DNA from: an uncultured Dysgonomonas sp.
GTDB lineage: Bacteria > Bacteroidota > Bacteroidia > Bacteroidales > Dysgonomonadaceae
DNA length: 64,000 nt
NCBI GenBank assembly: GCA_945273835.1
Contig: CALYPL010000001.1
Location: 79,540-143,539, forward strand
Reading direction: 5' to 3'
Made by a program: the position numbers and the translations under genes
The notes under the pieces: model-generated
What the model was told of the DNA's origin: nothing
Databases searched by the model: none
Seen by the model: the letters and a program-made list of their open reading frames with translations, nothing else
Shown: in pieces, positions 52,824 to 62,323 of the stretch
How positions within the stretch are numbered: the first letter of the stretch is position 1
How the letters are laid out: the number at the start of each line of letters is the position of its first letter

Positions 52824-53663
52824 TTATTTATTTTTGGAAAAATACATTACATAACCTGTATTTTGCCAGTTACCAATATATTTCAGCTTACCATCTGCAT
52901 CTTTATATCGGAATTTGAAGATAACGGGTATATATAATTTTCCTTGACTTTCTTGTGCATTCGTGAAATCGGGCTTGTAGGTATTACGGAAGTTGCTGAA
53001 ATCGCAAACAAAATCGCCGGAAGTTATCCCTACTCCGCTCGGATTTGCGCCGCCTTCTCCTTCATAGAAACGAACATCAATGATTGCCCGATTAACGCCT
53101 ACCGGTGTAGATTGATTATTAGAATCTGTCTCTGTTTGTGCTGAATCGCTTGAATCGTAGTAAAATCGTGGTACATATTTCTTTTCAATTGACCCTGTAT
53201 TATCTGTGCGCTTGAACGAAAACAACCATCTGTCGCCCAATGTCTGATCAGCAGTAGCAAAATTTACATGAAATGTTCCGGGAACTTCTATATCAACAGG
53301 TGTAGACCAGTTTTTACCGATATACAAATCAATTTGCGAGCCATCTGATTTAGTATATACCTTGTGCAATGTGACATTTTCAGCGTTATACAGACTATTC
53401 GATATATTGTTTGAATTTATTTTATATGACATCCTAACGCAATCACCTTGTCTCAAGTTATTGATACCGTCATAAGTTATTCTGCACCATCCTGTGTAGT
53501 TTATTCCATATTTAGTGACGTAATCATTGCCTACTGTAATATACACAAAATCGTTCGGAAACTCTCTTGAACTTTCGCTATCTCCCAAACACGATGAAAA
53601 GGTGCAACTTAATAATGCTGCAAACACCGTCAGATAAATAGATTTTAATAAATTCTTCTTCAT
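52824..53663 (-). CDS. NigD-like lipoprotein
   Basis: A 279-residue lipoprotein: signal with lipobox FSSC (Cys25), then a beta-rich extracytoplasmic region. The overall pattern (RITYDGINNLRQGDCVRMSY early, then a second beta domain from about residue 160 with VNRAIIDVRFYEG, and KFRYKDADGKL near the C-terminus) fits the NigD-like family of Bacteroidales. NigD proteins were first seen in bacteriocin-linked loci, but the family is broad. The gene is 17 bases after the barrel protein and appears to share the ECF sigma factor's transcript. Function is unknown. Confidence 0.78.
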   Translation of the reverse strand: MKKNLLKSIYLTVFAALLSCTFSSCLGDSESSREFPNDFVYITVGNDYVTKYGINYTGWCRITYDGINNLRQGDCVRMSYKINSNNISNSLYNAENVTLHKVYTKSDGSQIDLYIGKNWSTPVDIEVPGTFHVNFATADQTLGDRWLFSFKRTDNTGSIEKKYVPRFYYDSSDSAQTETDSNNQSTPVGVNRAIIDVRFYEGEGGANPSGVGITSGDFVCDFSNFRNTYKPDFTNAQESQGKLYIPVIFKFRYKDADGKLKYIGNWQNTGYVMYFSKNK

Positions 53664-53680
53664 TTTATTAGTATTATAAA

Positions 53681-54988
53681 TTATTTAAATTTGTATTTCA
53701 AACCAAGATTCAAATCTAATTGTGTTTTTTTATCTGAATAAATTGTTGGGTATTCATTATTGGCATCAATATAGTTTGAAATACCAATATTTCCAAATAG
53801 ATAAATTTTATGACAAATTGGATAAGATGCTCCCGCTGAAAAGTGAGTTGAAAACTGCACATTATCCTGATGTATATTTTTCTTGACATGCGACCATGCG
53901 TAACTGGCATTATCTATTGATTTCATCGTAGTTTGTAATTTATTATCATTTTTCGGAAGAATGGTATTAATAGGCGCAGAAGATAATGCATTATCATTTG
54001 TTAAAGTACTATTATAACGTCCCTGAATATCTTTAGATATTTCTATGCCGCCAGTTACATAAAACTCTGCTTTTCCTAATCTGGCGAATGTATAGTTGAG
54101 AAATATTGGAATGCCTAAATAGTGAAAAGATATCTTTTCATCGACTGCATCACTGTTTAGCGTTCTGAATTTTGATGACAAGTAAGTATATGTTATACCG
54201 GTTTCGAGCGATAAATTCGATGAAAGTTGTTTACTTACCATCAGCCCGAATGAAATTGGCTGATCATGCTTCAAGTCTATTACATTATCTTTAAAAGCAG
54301 GTTCGTTCGCCATTTCAGGATGGCTTTTGGTTGTAAAAGACATCAAACCTCCCATTTTATCGTTGTTAGCTGAAAGTAAGCCAGATCCACCATGTATACC
54401 TAACAATAGATTATCTTTTGGTATCATCTTCGAGTGCTTAGGCAAAATAATCGGTGTAAAGGATCTATTAAAGCTATTCCGTCTGATTATACCATTTACG
54501 CGAACAATCGTATAATTCGTGTTATTTAATTTTGCATCACAGTACAAGGTCGGCAGTTCAGTTATTTTATTCTTTATTAAAGTATTTGGGTTTATTAGTG
54601 ATTGATCAGCTTTTTCATAAGCGATTTCATCGGAATTTATTAAGCTTCTTGATAAATATTTTTGGATATTTATTGTATCAATATAATTGTCTTTTTGCTT
54701 ATGTAATATTAAACTTTTATTAATTGAAGACACTAAGCCATCGGCTTTATAGTCTGTAAAAGATTTTAATAACAATAAACCAACACTCAAAAATAGTCCG
54801 ACGAATATTGCGGCTATGCTAATAATTTTACGGTTAGATAATTTTATGGTACGATTGCCTGAAAGGTTCTTTTCTGACAAAGATTTATTTATACTTCCCC
54901 AAACAGATTCAGGAACATCAGTCACGAAATCTTTTAGTTTCGAGCCAAATAAATCTTTTATATTTTCATTCTCTTCCAAAGCCATCAA
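53681..54988 (-). CDS. Anti-sigma-like N-terminus fused to an outer-membrane-type beta-barrel domain
   Basis: A 435-residue protein with an unusual layout. Residues 1-50 are cytosolic and look like the short acidic N-terminal segment (LFGSKLKDFVTDVPESVW) common to anti-sigma-type proteins encoded beside Bacteroidota ECF sigma factors. One membrane helix covers about 54-75 (IISIAAIFVGLFLSVGLLLL). A linker follows (about 80-190). The C-terminal ~240 residues are alternating strands of a small beta-barrel type (PorT/OMP_b-brl), with LSLETGITYTYLSSKF, LGIPIFLNYTFARLG and a final LNLGLKYKFK ending in an aromatic-Lys pair. It overlaps the sigma-factor stop by 4 bases, so the pair is translationally coupled. 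No signal peptidase site is apparent. Confidence 0.82.
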   Translation of the reverse strand: MMALEENENIKDLFGSKLKDFVTDVPESVWGSINKSLSEKNLSGNRTIKLSNRKIISIAAIFVGLFLSVGLLLLKSFTDYKADGLVSSINKSLILHKQKDNYIDTINIQKYLSRSLINSDEIAYEKADQSLINPNTLIKNKITELPTLYCDAKLNNTNYTIVRVNGIIRRNSFNRSFTPIILPKHSKMIPKDNLLLGIHGGSGLLSANNDKMGGLMSFTTKSHPEMANEPAFKDNVIDLKHDQPISFGLMVSKQLSSNLSLETGITYTYLSSKFRTLNSDAVDEKISFHYLGIPIFLNYTFARLGKAEFYVTGGIEISKDIQGRYNSTLTNDNALSSAPINTILPKNDNKLQTTMKSIDNASYAWSHVKKNIHQDNVQFSTHFSAGASYPICHKIYLFGNIGISNYIDANNEYPTIYSDKKTQLDLNLGLKYKFK

Positions 54989-55533
54989 TTATTAGCTTCT
55001 AAATATTTTTTGACCTTTTCCTGCAACAACCTGCGTGCTCTTATATACTGTGAACGGGATGTTCCTTCACTAATACCCAACAAAGCTGCAATTTCTTTAT
55101 GTGAATATTCTTCAATTGCATACATATTGAAGATTGTAGAATAACCTTTTGGTAACTGTTGTATCATTTTGAGCAATTCAGCTTCTGATATTGAATTGTA
55201 TAAATATTGGATATCATCATCATTTCCCACATCAGAAATATTATCAATATTATCCCCGTTAATAAATAAGTGTTTTTGTTTACGTATTGTCTCGAGTGCC
55301 ATATTGACAAAAATTCGTCTAATCCAACCCTCAAATGAACCTTTTTCTTTAAAATATTCGATACTACTGAATATTTTAATAAAACCATCATGCAATAAGT
55401 CTTTAGCAGATTCAACATCGGCCATATATCGTAAACAAACCACATACATCTTGGGAGCATATAAATCATATAGAGCTCTCTGTGCATCCTGTTTATGTTG
55501 TTTACAGCCTGCTATAATCTGCAGTTCATCCAT
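54985..55533 (-). CDS. ECF-type RNA polymerase sigma factor
   Basis: A 182-residue sigma-70-family ECF factor. Region 2 (about 20-85) includes MYVVCLRYMADVESAKDLLH and FEGWIRRIFVNMAL; region 4 (about 115-175) has the helix-turn-helix EEYSHKEIAALLGISEGTSR with SQYIRARRLL. There is no C-terminal extension. It is first in a three-gene unit (sigma, anti-sigma-barrel, NigD-like lipoprotein), coupled by a 4-base overlap. That suggests the barrel protein controls it, as in other sigma/anti-sigma pairs. I could not pick a clear promoter upstream. Confidence 0.93.
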   Translation of the reverse strand: MDELQIIAGCKQHKQDAQRALYDLYAPKMYVVCLRYMADVESAKDLLHDGFIKIFSSIEYFKEKGSFEGWIRRIFVNMALETIRKQKHLFINGDNIDNISDVGNDDDIQYLYNSISEAELLKMIQQLPKGYSTIFNMYAIEEYSHKEIAALLGISEGTSRSQYIRARRLLQEKVKKYLEANN

Positions 55534-55671
55534 ATTAGATTCTCTAATTCAAAAGATGCTTTTTTATTAAAAATGTTGCATCAGCATACACTGATATTTA
55601 TGTTAAATCATGATATTAGTGCATTATAATAAGCAAAAGGGAAATTATTCCATTAAAATCAAGATAATTAT

Positions 55672-56079
55672 TTAAGGCTTTTGTGTGAAAAGAACCATTT
55701 TAACTTTTAATCTATTGCCTATATCAATGACATCAACAACATCCTGAAGGCTCAAATTACGATCGGCTTGAAGCAAAACATTAATTTCTTCGTTATTTTC
55801 TTTATGCTTTAAAATATCAGATAAAGACGGCTCAATTTCTTCTTTAAGGATTTCTTTATCATCTATAAAATAGCGTAAATCCGAAGTTATGACGAGTGTA
55901 ATATTTTTTTTGGTCGCGACTTGTTCAGAAGTAGATGATTTTGGTAACAGCACACGGATAGCTGCTGGCGTTGCCATTGTAGATAAAATGAGGAAAAACA
56001 GCAACAGAAAGAACATGATGTCACTCAGAGATGCTGTATAAACTTCTGCCGCTCGATTTTTTTTTCGTTCGATTTTCAT
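55672..56079 (-). CDS. ExbD/TolR-family biopolymer transport protein
   Basis: A 135-residue ExbD-type protein: a short cytosolic N-terminus rich in Lys/Arg (MKIERKKNRAAEV), one membrane helix (about 18-38, LSDIMFFLLLFFLILSTMAT) with the conserved Asp at its start (D20), and a periplasmic domain. With ExbB it would couple the proton gradient to TonB or Tol-like work. It lies 10 bases after the ExbB gene, on the same transcript. No tonB gene is next to it. Confidence 0.9.
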   Translation of the reverse strand: MKIERKKNRAAEVYTASLSDIMFFLLLFFLILSTMATPAAIRVLLPKSSTSEQVATKKNITLVITSDLRYFIDDKEILKEEIEPSLSDILKHKENNEEINVLLQADRNLSLQDVVDVIDIGNRLKVKMVLFTQKP

Positions 56080-56089
56080 TGTTGTAATT

Positions 56090-56797
56090 TTAAGCTGTTT
56101 CCATGCTTCTTTTATAATTCCGAATGGCTTTCAGTATCTCATTAGAATCTTTTTCAATATGAACGACCATCTTATCAATACGTCCATTCAGAATATAATA
56201 ACCTGTGTATGCAACTATACCTACAAATAAACCTGCAGCCGAACATATCATTTTCTGATAAAGTCCCGATGACATAGTATCAATAGTAAAACTGTTTTTA
56301 GTAGCTATCTCGTAAAATATTTTTATAATACCTAAAATTGTACCTAAGAATCCGAGCATAGGAGCAATGGAAGCGGTAATACCCAAATAATTCATTTGGG
56401 ACTCCATCTTTGTTATCTGAATGCGAGCTTCGAGTTGCATAGATTCTTCAATTTCAGATTCACTAAGCTGTATATCTTTCAATCCCGCTGCAATAACTTG
56501 AGCCGAAGCGTAAGGACGTTCTACGCAAAATTTAAGAGCTTTATCTATTTTACCTTCTACAACAAGCTCCATTACACGAGATAACCAAATTGAATCTTTC
56601 TTACCAACTCGATTTAATGTAATCCACTTATTGATTATAATATATATCGAAAGCAAAGACAATAACAAGATTGGTAATAGTATCCATCCACCTTTCAATA
56701 TCAAACTGAAGTAACTTTCTTGGGCAATATCTTGCGTCTGATCGCCTGCCATCTGAGCAACAGTGGCTGTTGCTTGGAGCAACGTTAATAAATTCAT
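56090..56797 (-). CDS. ExbB/TolQ/MotA-family proton channel protein
   Basis: A 235-residue ExbB-type protein. An N-terminal hydrophobic stretch, possibly a signal peptide or extra helix (about 1-18), precedes a first membrane helix (about 31-52, LKGGWILLPILLLSLLSIYI). Two more helices near 135-160 and 175-200 (MLGFLGTILGIIKIF and MICSAAGLFVGIVAYTGYYI) carry the typical GxLGTxxG and Thr/Ser-lined channel motifs. It is first of the pair with exbD. It would supply force for TonB-dependent receptors such as the one at 4912. Confidence 0.9.
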   Translation of the reverse strand: MNLLTLLQATATVAQMAGDQTQDIAQESYFSLILKGGWILLPILLLSLLSIYIIINKWITLNRVGKKDSIWLSRVMELVVEGKIDKALKFCVERPYASAQVIAAGLKDIQLSESEIEESMQLEARIQITKMESQMNYLGITASIAPMLGFLGTILGIIKIFYEIATKNSFTIDTMSSGLYQKMICSAAGLFVGIVAYTGYYILNGRIDKMVVHIEKDSNEILKAIRNYKRSMETA

Positions 56798-56839
56798 AAA
56801 TATGTTCTTTTAATTTTATTAATTGTATAATAAATACAA

Positions 56840-56884
56840 AAATCGGCAAGAAAAGCTAAATAACAGCTAAACACTTGCCGATTT
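56840..56884 (-). terminator. Intrinsic terminator of the nuo operon (minus strand)
   Basis: AAATCGGCAAG (56840-56850) and CTTGCCGATTT (56874-56884) pair perfectly over 11 bp. The 23-base loop holds two AGCT repeats that could form an inner stem. On the minus strand the hairpin runs into five T. It lies 143 bases beyond the nuoN stop and 43 bases before the exbB start. Confidence 0.75.
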
Positions 56885-57026
56885 CTTTGAATTATTTTGA
56901 AATATTAAGTAATAAAGACACTCAATATACTTAGAAGTTGCATATACAGCTTTATTTAGCCTGATTGTAGATCTTTTCTAAGTGTAAATTTCTTATTACA
57001 AGCGATACGTATATATCGAATAATAT

Positions 57027-58448
57027 TTAAATACCAAAACTTACGATATTTATGTATTGATAGTAAAAACTTACAGCAAAAATACCGATCATAGAAATTA
57101 TTAGCGATAACTTCATGTATTTATCAGTTGAGAAATTCTCGATTGGAGATTTGCTCTTGTTAATAAACATCGCTTTCACCACAAGCAAATAATAATATAG
57201 CGATATGATAGTATTCAAAAATGCTAATATAACCAAGACAATATGACTTGTACTGGTAGTTTCCATAGCAGCCATGAATACAAACATTTTACTGAAGAAT
57301 CCTGCTGTCGGTGGTATACCACCAAGAGAGAACATGGCTATCATCATTGCCAAAGCCAGTTTCGGATTAGTCAGATACAATCCGTCATAATCGCTACGAT
57401 TAACTTTGCCAGTTTGGTTCTCAATAGAATTTATAACTCCAAAGGCAGCCACATTCGAGAAAAGATATACAAATATGTAGAATACGGTTGCAGCCATACC
57501 CATTTTAGTACCAGTGAAAACACTCAGCATAATGTAACCCGCCTGTGAAATAGACGAGAACGCAAGAAAGCGTTTCATATTCTCCTGACGTATGGCAAAT
57601 AAGTTACCGATTGTAATAGTCAACAAAATAACAATCCAAATAATATCCTCCCATACTCCTTGCAATACCGGAAATACTTTAAACAAAATAACCATTAATG
57701 CAAAGAGAGCCGCACCTTTTGATATTGTCGACAAATATAATGTAACATTAGTCGGCGCACCCTGATAAGTATCAGGTGCCCAAAGATGAAACGGTACGAG
57801 TGATATTTTGAAGAACAATCCGGTCATAGTGAATATCATAGCCATTATAACCAAAGGATTGGAGTAGATGTTAGAAGCTATATCAGCATAGTAGAGCGTT
57901 CCGGCTGCACCATAAAGAAAAGAAAGTCCGAAAAGCATAATTGCCGATGAAAAGACTGCATTAAATATGTATTTAGCACCTGCTTCGGCTGATAATTTTT
58001 TGTATTTATCAAATGCCACAAGAGCAGCTATTGGTAAAGATGCAGTTTCGAGCCCGATGTAGAATAACAAGAAATTACCCGATGAAATCATCAGATACAT
58101 ACCAAACAACGTCAAAACGGAAAGCATAAAGAATTCTCCACGCTTCAATATTGATTCTGGTTTTGACAACCATGTATTAGCTTGTAGAAATATCAGGAAA
58201 ACACCGATATTAAGAATATTCTTGATTGTATTGTATGCCGGACCTGTCACATACATTCCATGAAAAGAACTGCCGTTATCTTCAAAAAAGAAACAGGCAA
58301 CTGTATGCACCAGAAATAACAGGCAAGCAACAGGGAAATAATATTTTTTAGCGTTATCCGAAGCAAACAGGTCATATATGATAAGGATCAGAAATACCGC
58401 CAAAAGTGATATTTCGTGCTTCATCAACAAATAGTTACTTAAATCCAT
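57027..58448 (-). CDS. nuoN: NADH-quinone oxidoreductase subunit N
   Basis: A 473-residue antiporter-like proton-pumping subunit of respiratory complex I, with about 14 membrane helices. The TM5 glutamate is E134 (IGLETASLPI) and the TM7 lysine is K214 (FKISLVPFHLWAPD), both as expected in functional antiporter-like subunits. It is last in the nuoH-N gene series and is followed by a 143-base leader to a terminator. The operon runs from the right edge (nuoH) leftward. Confidence 0.95.
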   Translation of the reverse strand: MDLSNYLLMKHEISLLAVFLILIIYDLFASDNAKKYYFPVACLLFLVHTVACFFFEDNGSSFHGMYVTGPAYNTIKNILNIGVFLIFLQANTWLSKPESILKRGEFFMLSVLTLFGMYLMISSGNFLLFYIGLETASLPIAALVAFDKYKKLSAEAGAKYIFNAVFSSAIMLFGLSFLYGAAGTLYYADIASNIYSNPLVIMAMIFTMTGLFFKISLVPFHLWAPDTYQGAPTNVTLYLSTISKGAALFALMVILFKVFPVLQGVWEDIIWIVILLTITIGNLFAIRQENMKRFLAFSSISQAGYIMLSVFTGTKMGMAATVFYIFVYLFSNVAAFGVINSIENQTGKVNRSDYDGLYLTNPKLALAMMIAMFSLGGIPPTAGFFSKMFVFMAAMETTSTSHIVLVILAFLNTIISLYYYLLVVKAMFINKSKSPIENFSTDKYMKLSLIISMIGIFAVSFYYQYINIVSFGI

Positions 58449-58502
58449 CTTTATATATTAATTATATCGGTTTCTAAAAATTTCTTTACTCCTGTAATAT
58501 TT

Positions 58503-59981
58503 TTAATGAATATAAAACAAACTCTGATTGATTAAATGTGATATCCAGTTAGGGAAACATCCCACACCAGCAACACAAATAATTAATCCTACCACAGCAA
58601 TCTTTTCATACCAAACAGCATCGGTTAATTCGAGATAATGCGAATCTTCAACAGGTCCGTAAAGGATTTTACCTACCACTTTAAGGATATAAACCGCAGT
58701 GGCAACGATTGAAGAAATAGCAATTATAGTGAATACACGATGGAACATATCTGTATGTTCAAATGAACCTACAAAAATTGTCATTTCAGCGACAAATCCG
58801 CTCAATCCCGGCAATCCGAGAGAAGCCATACCCGCAATAACGTACGATACCGAAAGGAAAGGCATCACTTTCATCAATCCACCTAACTGACGGATGTCAC
58901 GTGTGTGAGTTCTACCATATATCATACCGATAAGAGCAAAGAAAAGAGCAGTCATCAAACCATGCGAAAGCATCTGCATAACAGCACCTGTAGTGGCTGT
59001 ACGGTTAAGCATCAATATAGCGAACAGTACCAGCCCGCAATGGCTCACTGATGAATAAGCATTTATATATTTTAAATCGGTTTGGGAAATAGCTCCCAAA
59101 GCACCGTAAATAACACTTATGCCGGTTAGAATAATGAATATCCATGAAAGTTCAGCTGAAGCCTCAGGCATAAGGCGCAAAGCTATACGAAAACATCCGT
59201 ATCCACCGAGTTTCATCAATACTCCGGCATGAAGCATTGAAACTGCTGTTGGTGCGGAAGCATGACCGTCGGGCGACCATGTATGAAAAGGGAATAATGC
59301 TCCTAAAACACCGAATCCAACGAATGTGAGAGGAAATATCCAATACTGTGCACTAACAGGTATTGAATTGTTGTGAGCAATTTCCAGTATATTGAATGTA
59401 TAATTCCCGTTGGGTGATGAGAAGAAATATAGCCCCAATATTCCAACAAAAAGAAAAGCAGAACCACCCATCAACATTAAGGTAAGTTTCATCGCAGCAT
59501 ATTCCTTTCGACCTGTTCCCCACAAACCGATTAACAAATACATCGGTATAAGCGCAACTTCGTAGAAGAAGAACATCGTGAACATATCGAGCGAAATAAA
59601 GAATCCGTAAACACCGACGGAAAGCAACGTAAGCCACATGAAGAAATCCTTGGGTAACGGGTTGATGTTCCAAGAAGCAAATGTTCCGGTTAATACGATG
59701 ACTGATGTCAAAAGAATCATCAATACCGATATACCATCGACACCTATTGCGTAATGTATATTCAGCGCTTCAAACCAAACCTTATCAAAGGTAAAAAGCA
59801 TTTCAGCCGTATTGCCTGTACTCCGTTCAGCGTAAAACATAAATAAAAGTACAAGGGCTAAAATCAGCTCGGCTATTGCTCCGACAACTCCTACTGCACG
59901 TACTTGCTTAATATTACGGCAAGGGACGAACAGCAGTAACATCACAACAGGAACAGCTACAAATAATGAAAGAATATTCAT
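58503..59981 (-). CDS. nuoM: NADH-quinone oxidoreductase subunit M
   Basis: A 492-residue antiporter-like membrane subunit of complex I. The TM5 glutamate E141 (FFFYEVALIP) and the later lysine K257 (VLMKLGGYG) are present. The position usually held by the TM7 lysine, seven residues before the PFH of PFHTW, is L226 (VGFGVLGALFPFH, 221-233), so the middle charged residue of the proton path seems absent here. The rest (SAPTAVSMLHAGVL) is well conserved. It lies between nuoL and nuoN (29- and 54-base gaps). Confidence 0.94.
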   Translation of the reverse strand: MNILSLFVAVPVVMLLLFVPCRNIKQVRAVGVVGAIAELILALVLLFMFYAERSTGNTAEMLFTFDKVWFEALNIHYAIGVDGISVLMILLTSVIVLTGTFASWNINPLPKDFFMWLTLLSVGVYGFFISLDMFTMFFFYEVALIPMYLLIGLWGTGRKEYAAMKLTLMLMGGSAFLFVGILGLYFFSSPNGNYTFNILEIAHNNSIPVSAQYWIFPLTFVGFGVLGALFPFHTWSPDGHASAPTAVSMLHAGVLMKLGGYGCFRIALRLMPEASAELSWIFIILTGISVIYGALGAISQTDLKYINAYSSVSHCGLVLFAILMLNRTATTGAVMQMLSHGLMTALFFALIGMIYGRTHTRDIRQLGGLMKVMPFLSVSYVIAGMASLGLPGLSGFVAEMTIFVGSFEHTDMFHRVFTIIAISSIVATAVYILKVVGKILYGPVEDSHYLELTDAVWYEKIAVVGLIICVAGVGCFPNWISHLINQSLFYIH

Positions 59982-60011
59982 TGTTATATTTATTTTATCT
60001 TATTTGCGATA

Positions 60012-61952
60012 TTAATATATAAAAATACATGCAAGACAGAACGCAAAACATACTACCAATGCCAAAGCACCGATAAGGTAAGCGAGTGCATATTGTTGTA
60101 TTCGCCCTGATTGAAATCCTTTAATTGAATCGGACGCAGCATTTGTAACATAAGCAAGCGAATCCATAAATCCGTCAACAATATGACGATCGAACCATGC
60201 AATCGGACGAGAAATACAATTGAAAATTATCTTACGTGTGATAAATAACCACAATTCATCGAAATAAAACTTATGATAAGCCCATTTATAAAATGCTCCG
60301 AATGTTGAAGCAATTTTATCAGGCACTGTATTCTTTTTATAATAAAGCCCAAATGCGATACCTATACCAATAAGGGAAATAATAACACTTGTGGCGGCGA
60401 CCGACATATCTATATGTATATCGTAACTCATTCTGTCAGCTGTCACAAAATGGCCGAAAGGCACAAATCCTGATAAAGCGGCAAAAACAGCGAGAATAAT
60501 CAAAGGAATGCGCATTGCCCAACCCGCTTCGTGAGGTTCGTGTTCATAATTTTTCTTCTCATAAAAGAAGATGCGTAAAAAGAGACGAGACATATAAAAA
60601 GCTGTCAATCCTGCTGCAAAACTTAGTATCACATAAATAATCATATTATGATGCTTAGCAGCGACTAATATTTCATCTTTACTGAAAAATCCGGAGAATG
60701 GAGGTATTCCAGATATAGCGAGCCATGCGATAGCAAAGGAAACTGCTGTTACCGGAAGTTTCTTAAACAATCCGCCCATTGCATCCATTTCATTGCTATG
60801 AACAGCATGTATAATTGCACCGGCACATAAGAACAGCAATGCTTTAAAAAACGCATGTGTAAATAAGTGGAACATTCCTGCCATATAGCCTAATTGCGCA
60901 TGTTCTCCGTAACGGGATACCCCAAGCGAAGTAATCATGAAAGCAATTTGCGAAATGGTTGAATAAGCGAGAACTCGCTTTATATCGGTCTGGGTACAGG
61001 CTACTATTGCCGCAAACAAAGCTGTGATAGCTCCTACCCATGAAATGATCTCAAGAACTTCGGGTGTTCCGATAGCATAAACAGGAAACATTCTGGCTAC
61101 AAGAAATACTCCCGCAACAACCATGGTAGCGGCATGTATCAATGCTGAAGCCGGTGTCGGTCCTTCCATCGCATCGGGTAACCAAATATGGAATGGCATC
61201 ATGGCGGATTTACCTGCACCACCCATGAATATAAGCAACATAGCCCATGATAGTACGGAAAAGCCCATAAATGAGGCTCCTGCGGTTGAAGTAATAGCAG
61301 GACTTCCAATTCCCGAAGTCAGTGTTGCGAAATCAAATGTTTGAGAATAGAATGAAAGGACAAGTATACCTATCAGGAAAAAGAAGTCGGCGAAACGTGT
61401 TACGATAAACGCTTTCTTTGAAGCCGCTACCGCCGAATGTTTCACATAATAGAAGCTGATAAGCAAGAATGATGATGCTCCTACAAGCTCCCAAAATATA
61501 TACATCTGAAATATGTTTGTTGCTACAACTAATCCAAGCATGGCAAAACTAAAGAGCGAAAGGAAAGCGTAGTAACGTTGGAAACCTTTTTCTCCATGCA
61601 TATAGCCAAGGCTATAAATATGAACCATTAATGAAACGGTGGTTATAACAACAAGCATCAACGCAGATATTGGGTCAAGATACATGCCCATATCTATATG
61701 AAGTCTGTCGGTGAAATGCAACCATTGGAAGTTAAAAACCTGAATAGCATGATATGCTCCATCAGCCGCACGTCCTATCTCGAAAAAATATTTATATGCC
61801 GTCATGTATGCCAAAACCGTTACGACTGCCAGTGCTAAAGTTCCTAAAGCTCCTGACACGACAGGCTTCATATATTTACCTCCCAATCCAAGTATGATGA
61901 ACATCAGGGCAGGTATGATAAGTATCAGCGGCGAATAACAAAATTGCTCCAT
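60012..61952 (-). CDS. nuoL: NADH-quinone oxidoreductase subunit L
   Basis: A 646-residue distal antiporter-like subunit of complex I. The TM5 glutamate E155 (YIFWELVGAS) and the TM7 lysine K248 (GGAGKSAMMPFHIWLPDAME) are present. The C-terminal ~150 residues carry the extra helices and long lateral helix typical of NuoL. The length is slightly above the E. coli subunit. It is 25 bases after nuoK and 30 before nuoM. Confidence 0.95.
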   Translation of the reverse strand: MEQFCYSPLILIIPALMFIILGLGGKYMKPVVSGALGTLALAVVTVLAYMTAYKYFFEIGRAADGAYHAIQVFNFQWLHFTDRLHIDMGMYLDPISALMLVVITTVSLMVHIYSLGYMHGEKGFQRYYAFLSLFSFAMLGLVVATNIFQMYIFWELVGASSFLLISFYYVKHSAVAASKKAFIVTRFADFFFLIGILVLSFYSQTFDFATLTSGIGSPAITSTAGASFMGFSVLSWAMLLIFMGGAGKSAMMPFHIWLPDAMEGPTPASALIHAATMVVAGVFLVARMFPVYAIGTPEVLEIISWVGAITALFAAIVACTQTDIKRVLAYSTISQIAFMITSLGVSRYGEHAQLGYMAGMFHLFTHAFFKALLFLCAGAIIHAVHSNEMDAMGGLFKKLPVTAVSFAIAWLAISGIPPFSGFFSKDEILVAAKHHNMIIYVILSFAAGLTAFYMSRLFLRIFFYEKKNYEHEPHEAGWAMRIPLIILAVFAALSGFVPFGHFVTADRMSYDIHIDMSVAATSVIISLIGIGIAFGLYYKKNTVPDKIASTFGAFYKWAYHKFYFDELWLFITRKIIFNCISRPIAWFDRHIVDGFMDSLAYVTNAASDSIKGFQSGRIQQYALAYLIGALALVVCFAFCLACIFIY

Positions 61953-61977
61953 ATCGTATATATGTTTCCTTATTTAC

Positions 61978-62295
61978 TTAGTTTTTCATTTCAGTTATAT
62001 TCTCATCAATATATATCGCTTTCACATTACGGTATATATTAATGATGATAGCTATAGCCACCGCAGTTTCGGCGGCAGCAATACTGATTGCAAACAACGT
62101 GAAGAAAAATCCTTCTAATTGTCCGGGATACAGCAGCCGGTTAAATACCACAAAGTTTATGTCAGCTGCATTCAACATCAGCTCGAGTGAAATAAGAACC
62201 ATAAGCATATTCTTGCGGGACAAGAATCCATAGACACCAGCAAAAAACATGATTGTGCTGACAGCCAGATATGCTTCTATTGGAATATTGTTCAT
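61978..62295 (-). CDS. nuoK: NADH-quinone oxidoreductase subunit K
   Basis: A 105-residue MrpC-like membrane subunit with three helices. Both membrane glutamates known to be important are present: E38 (ISLELMLNA) and E76 (AAAETAVA). It lies 28 bases after nuoJ. Confidence 0.94.
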   Translation of the reverse strand: MNNIPIEAYLAVSTIMFFAGVYGFLSRKNMLMVLISLELMLNAADINFVVFNRLLYPGQLEGFFFTLFAISIAAAETAVAIAIIINIYRNVKAIYIDENITEMKN

Positions 62296-62323
62296 GACTT
62301 TATATTATTATGTCGGTCTTTAC

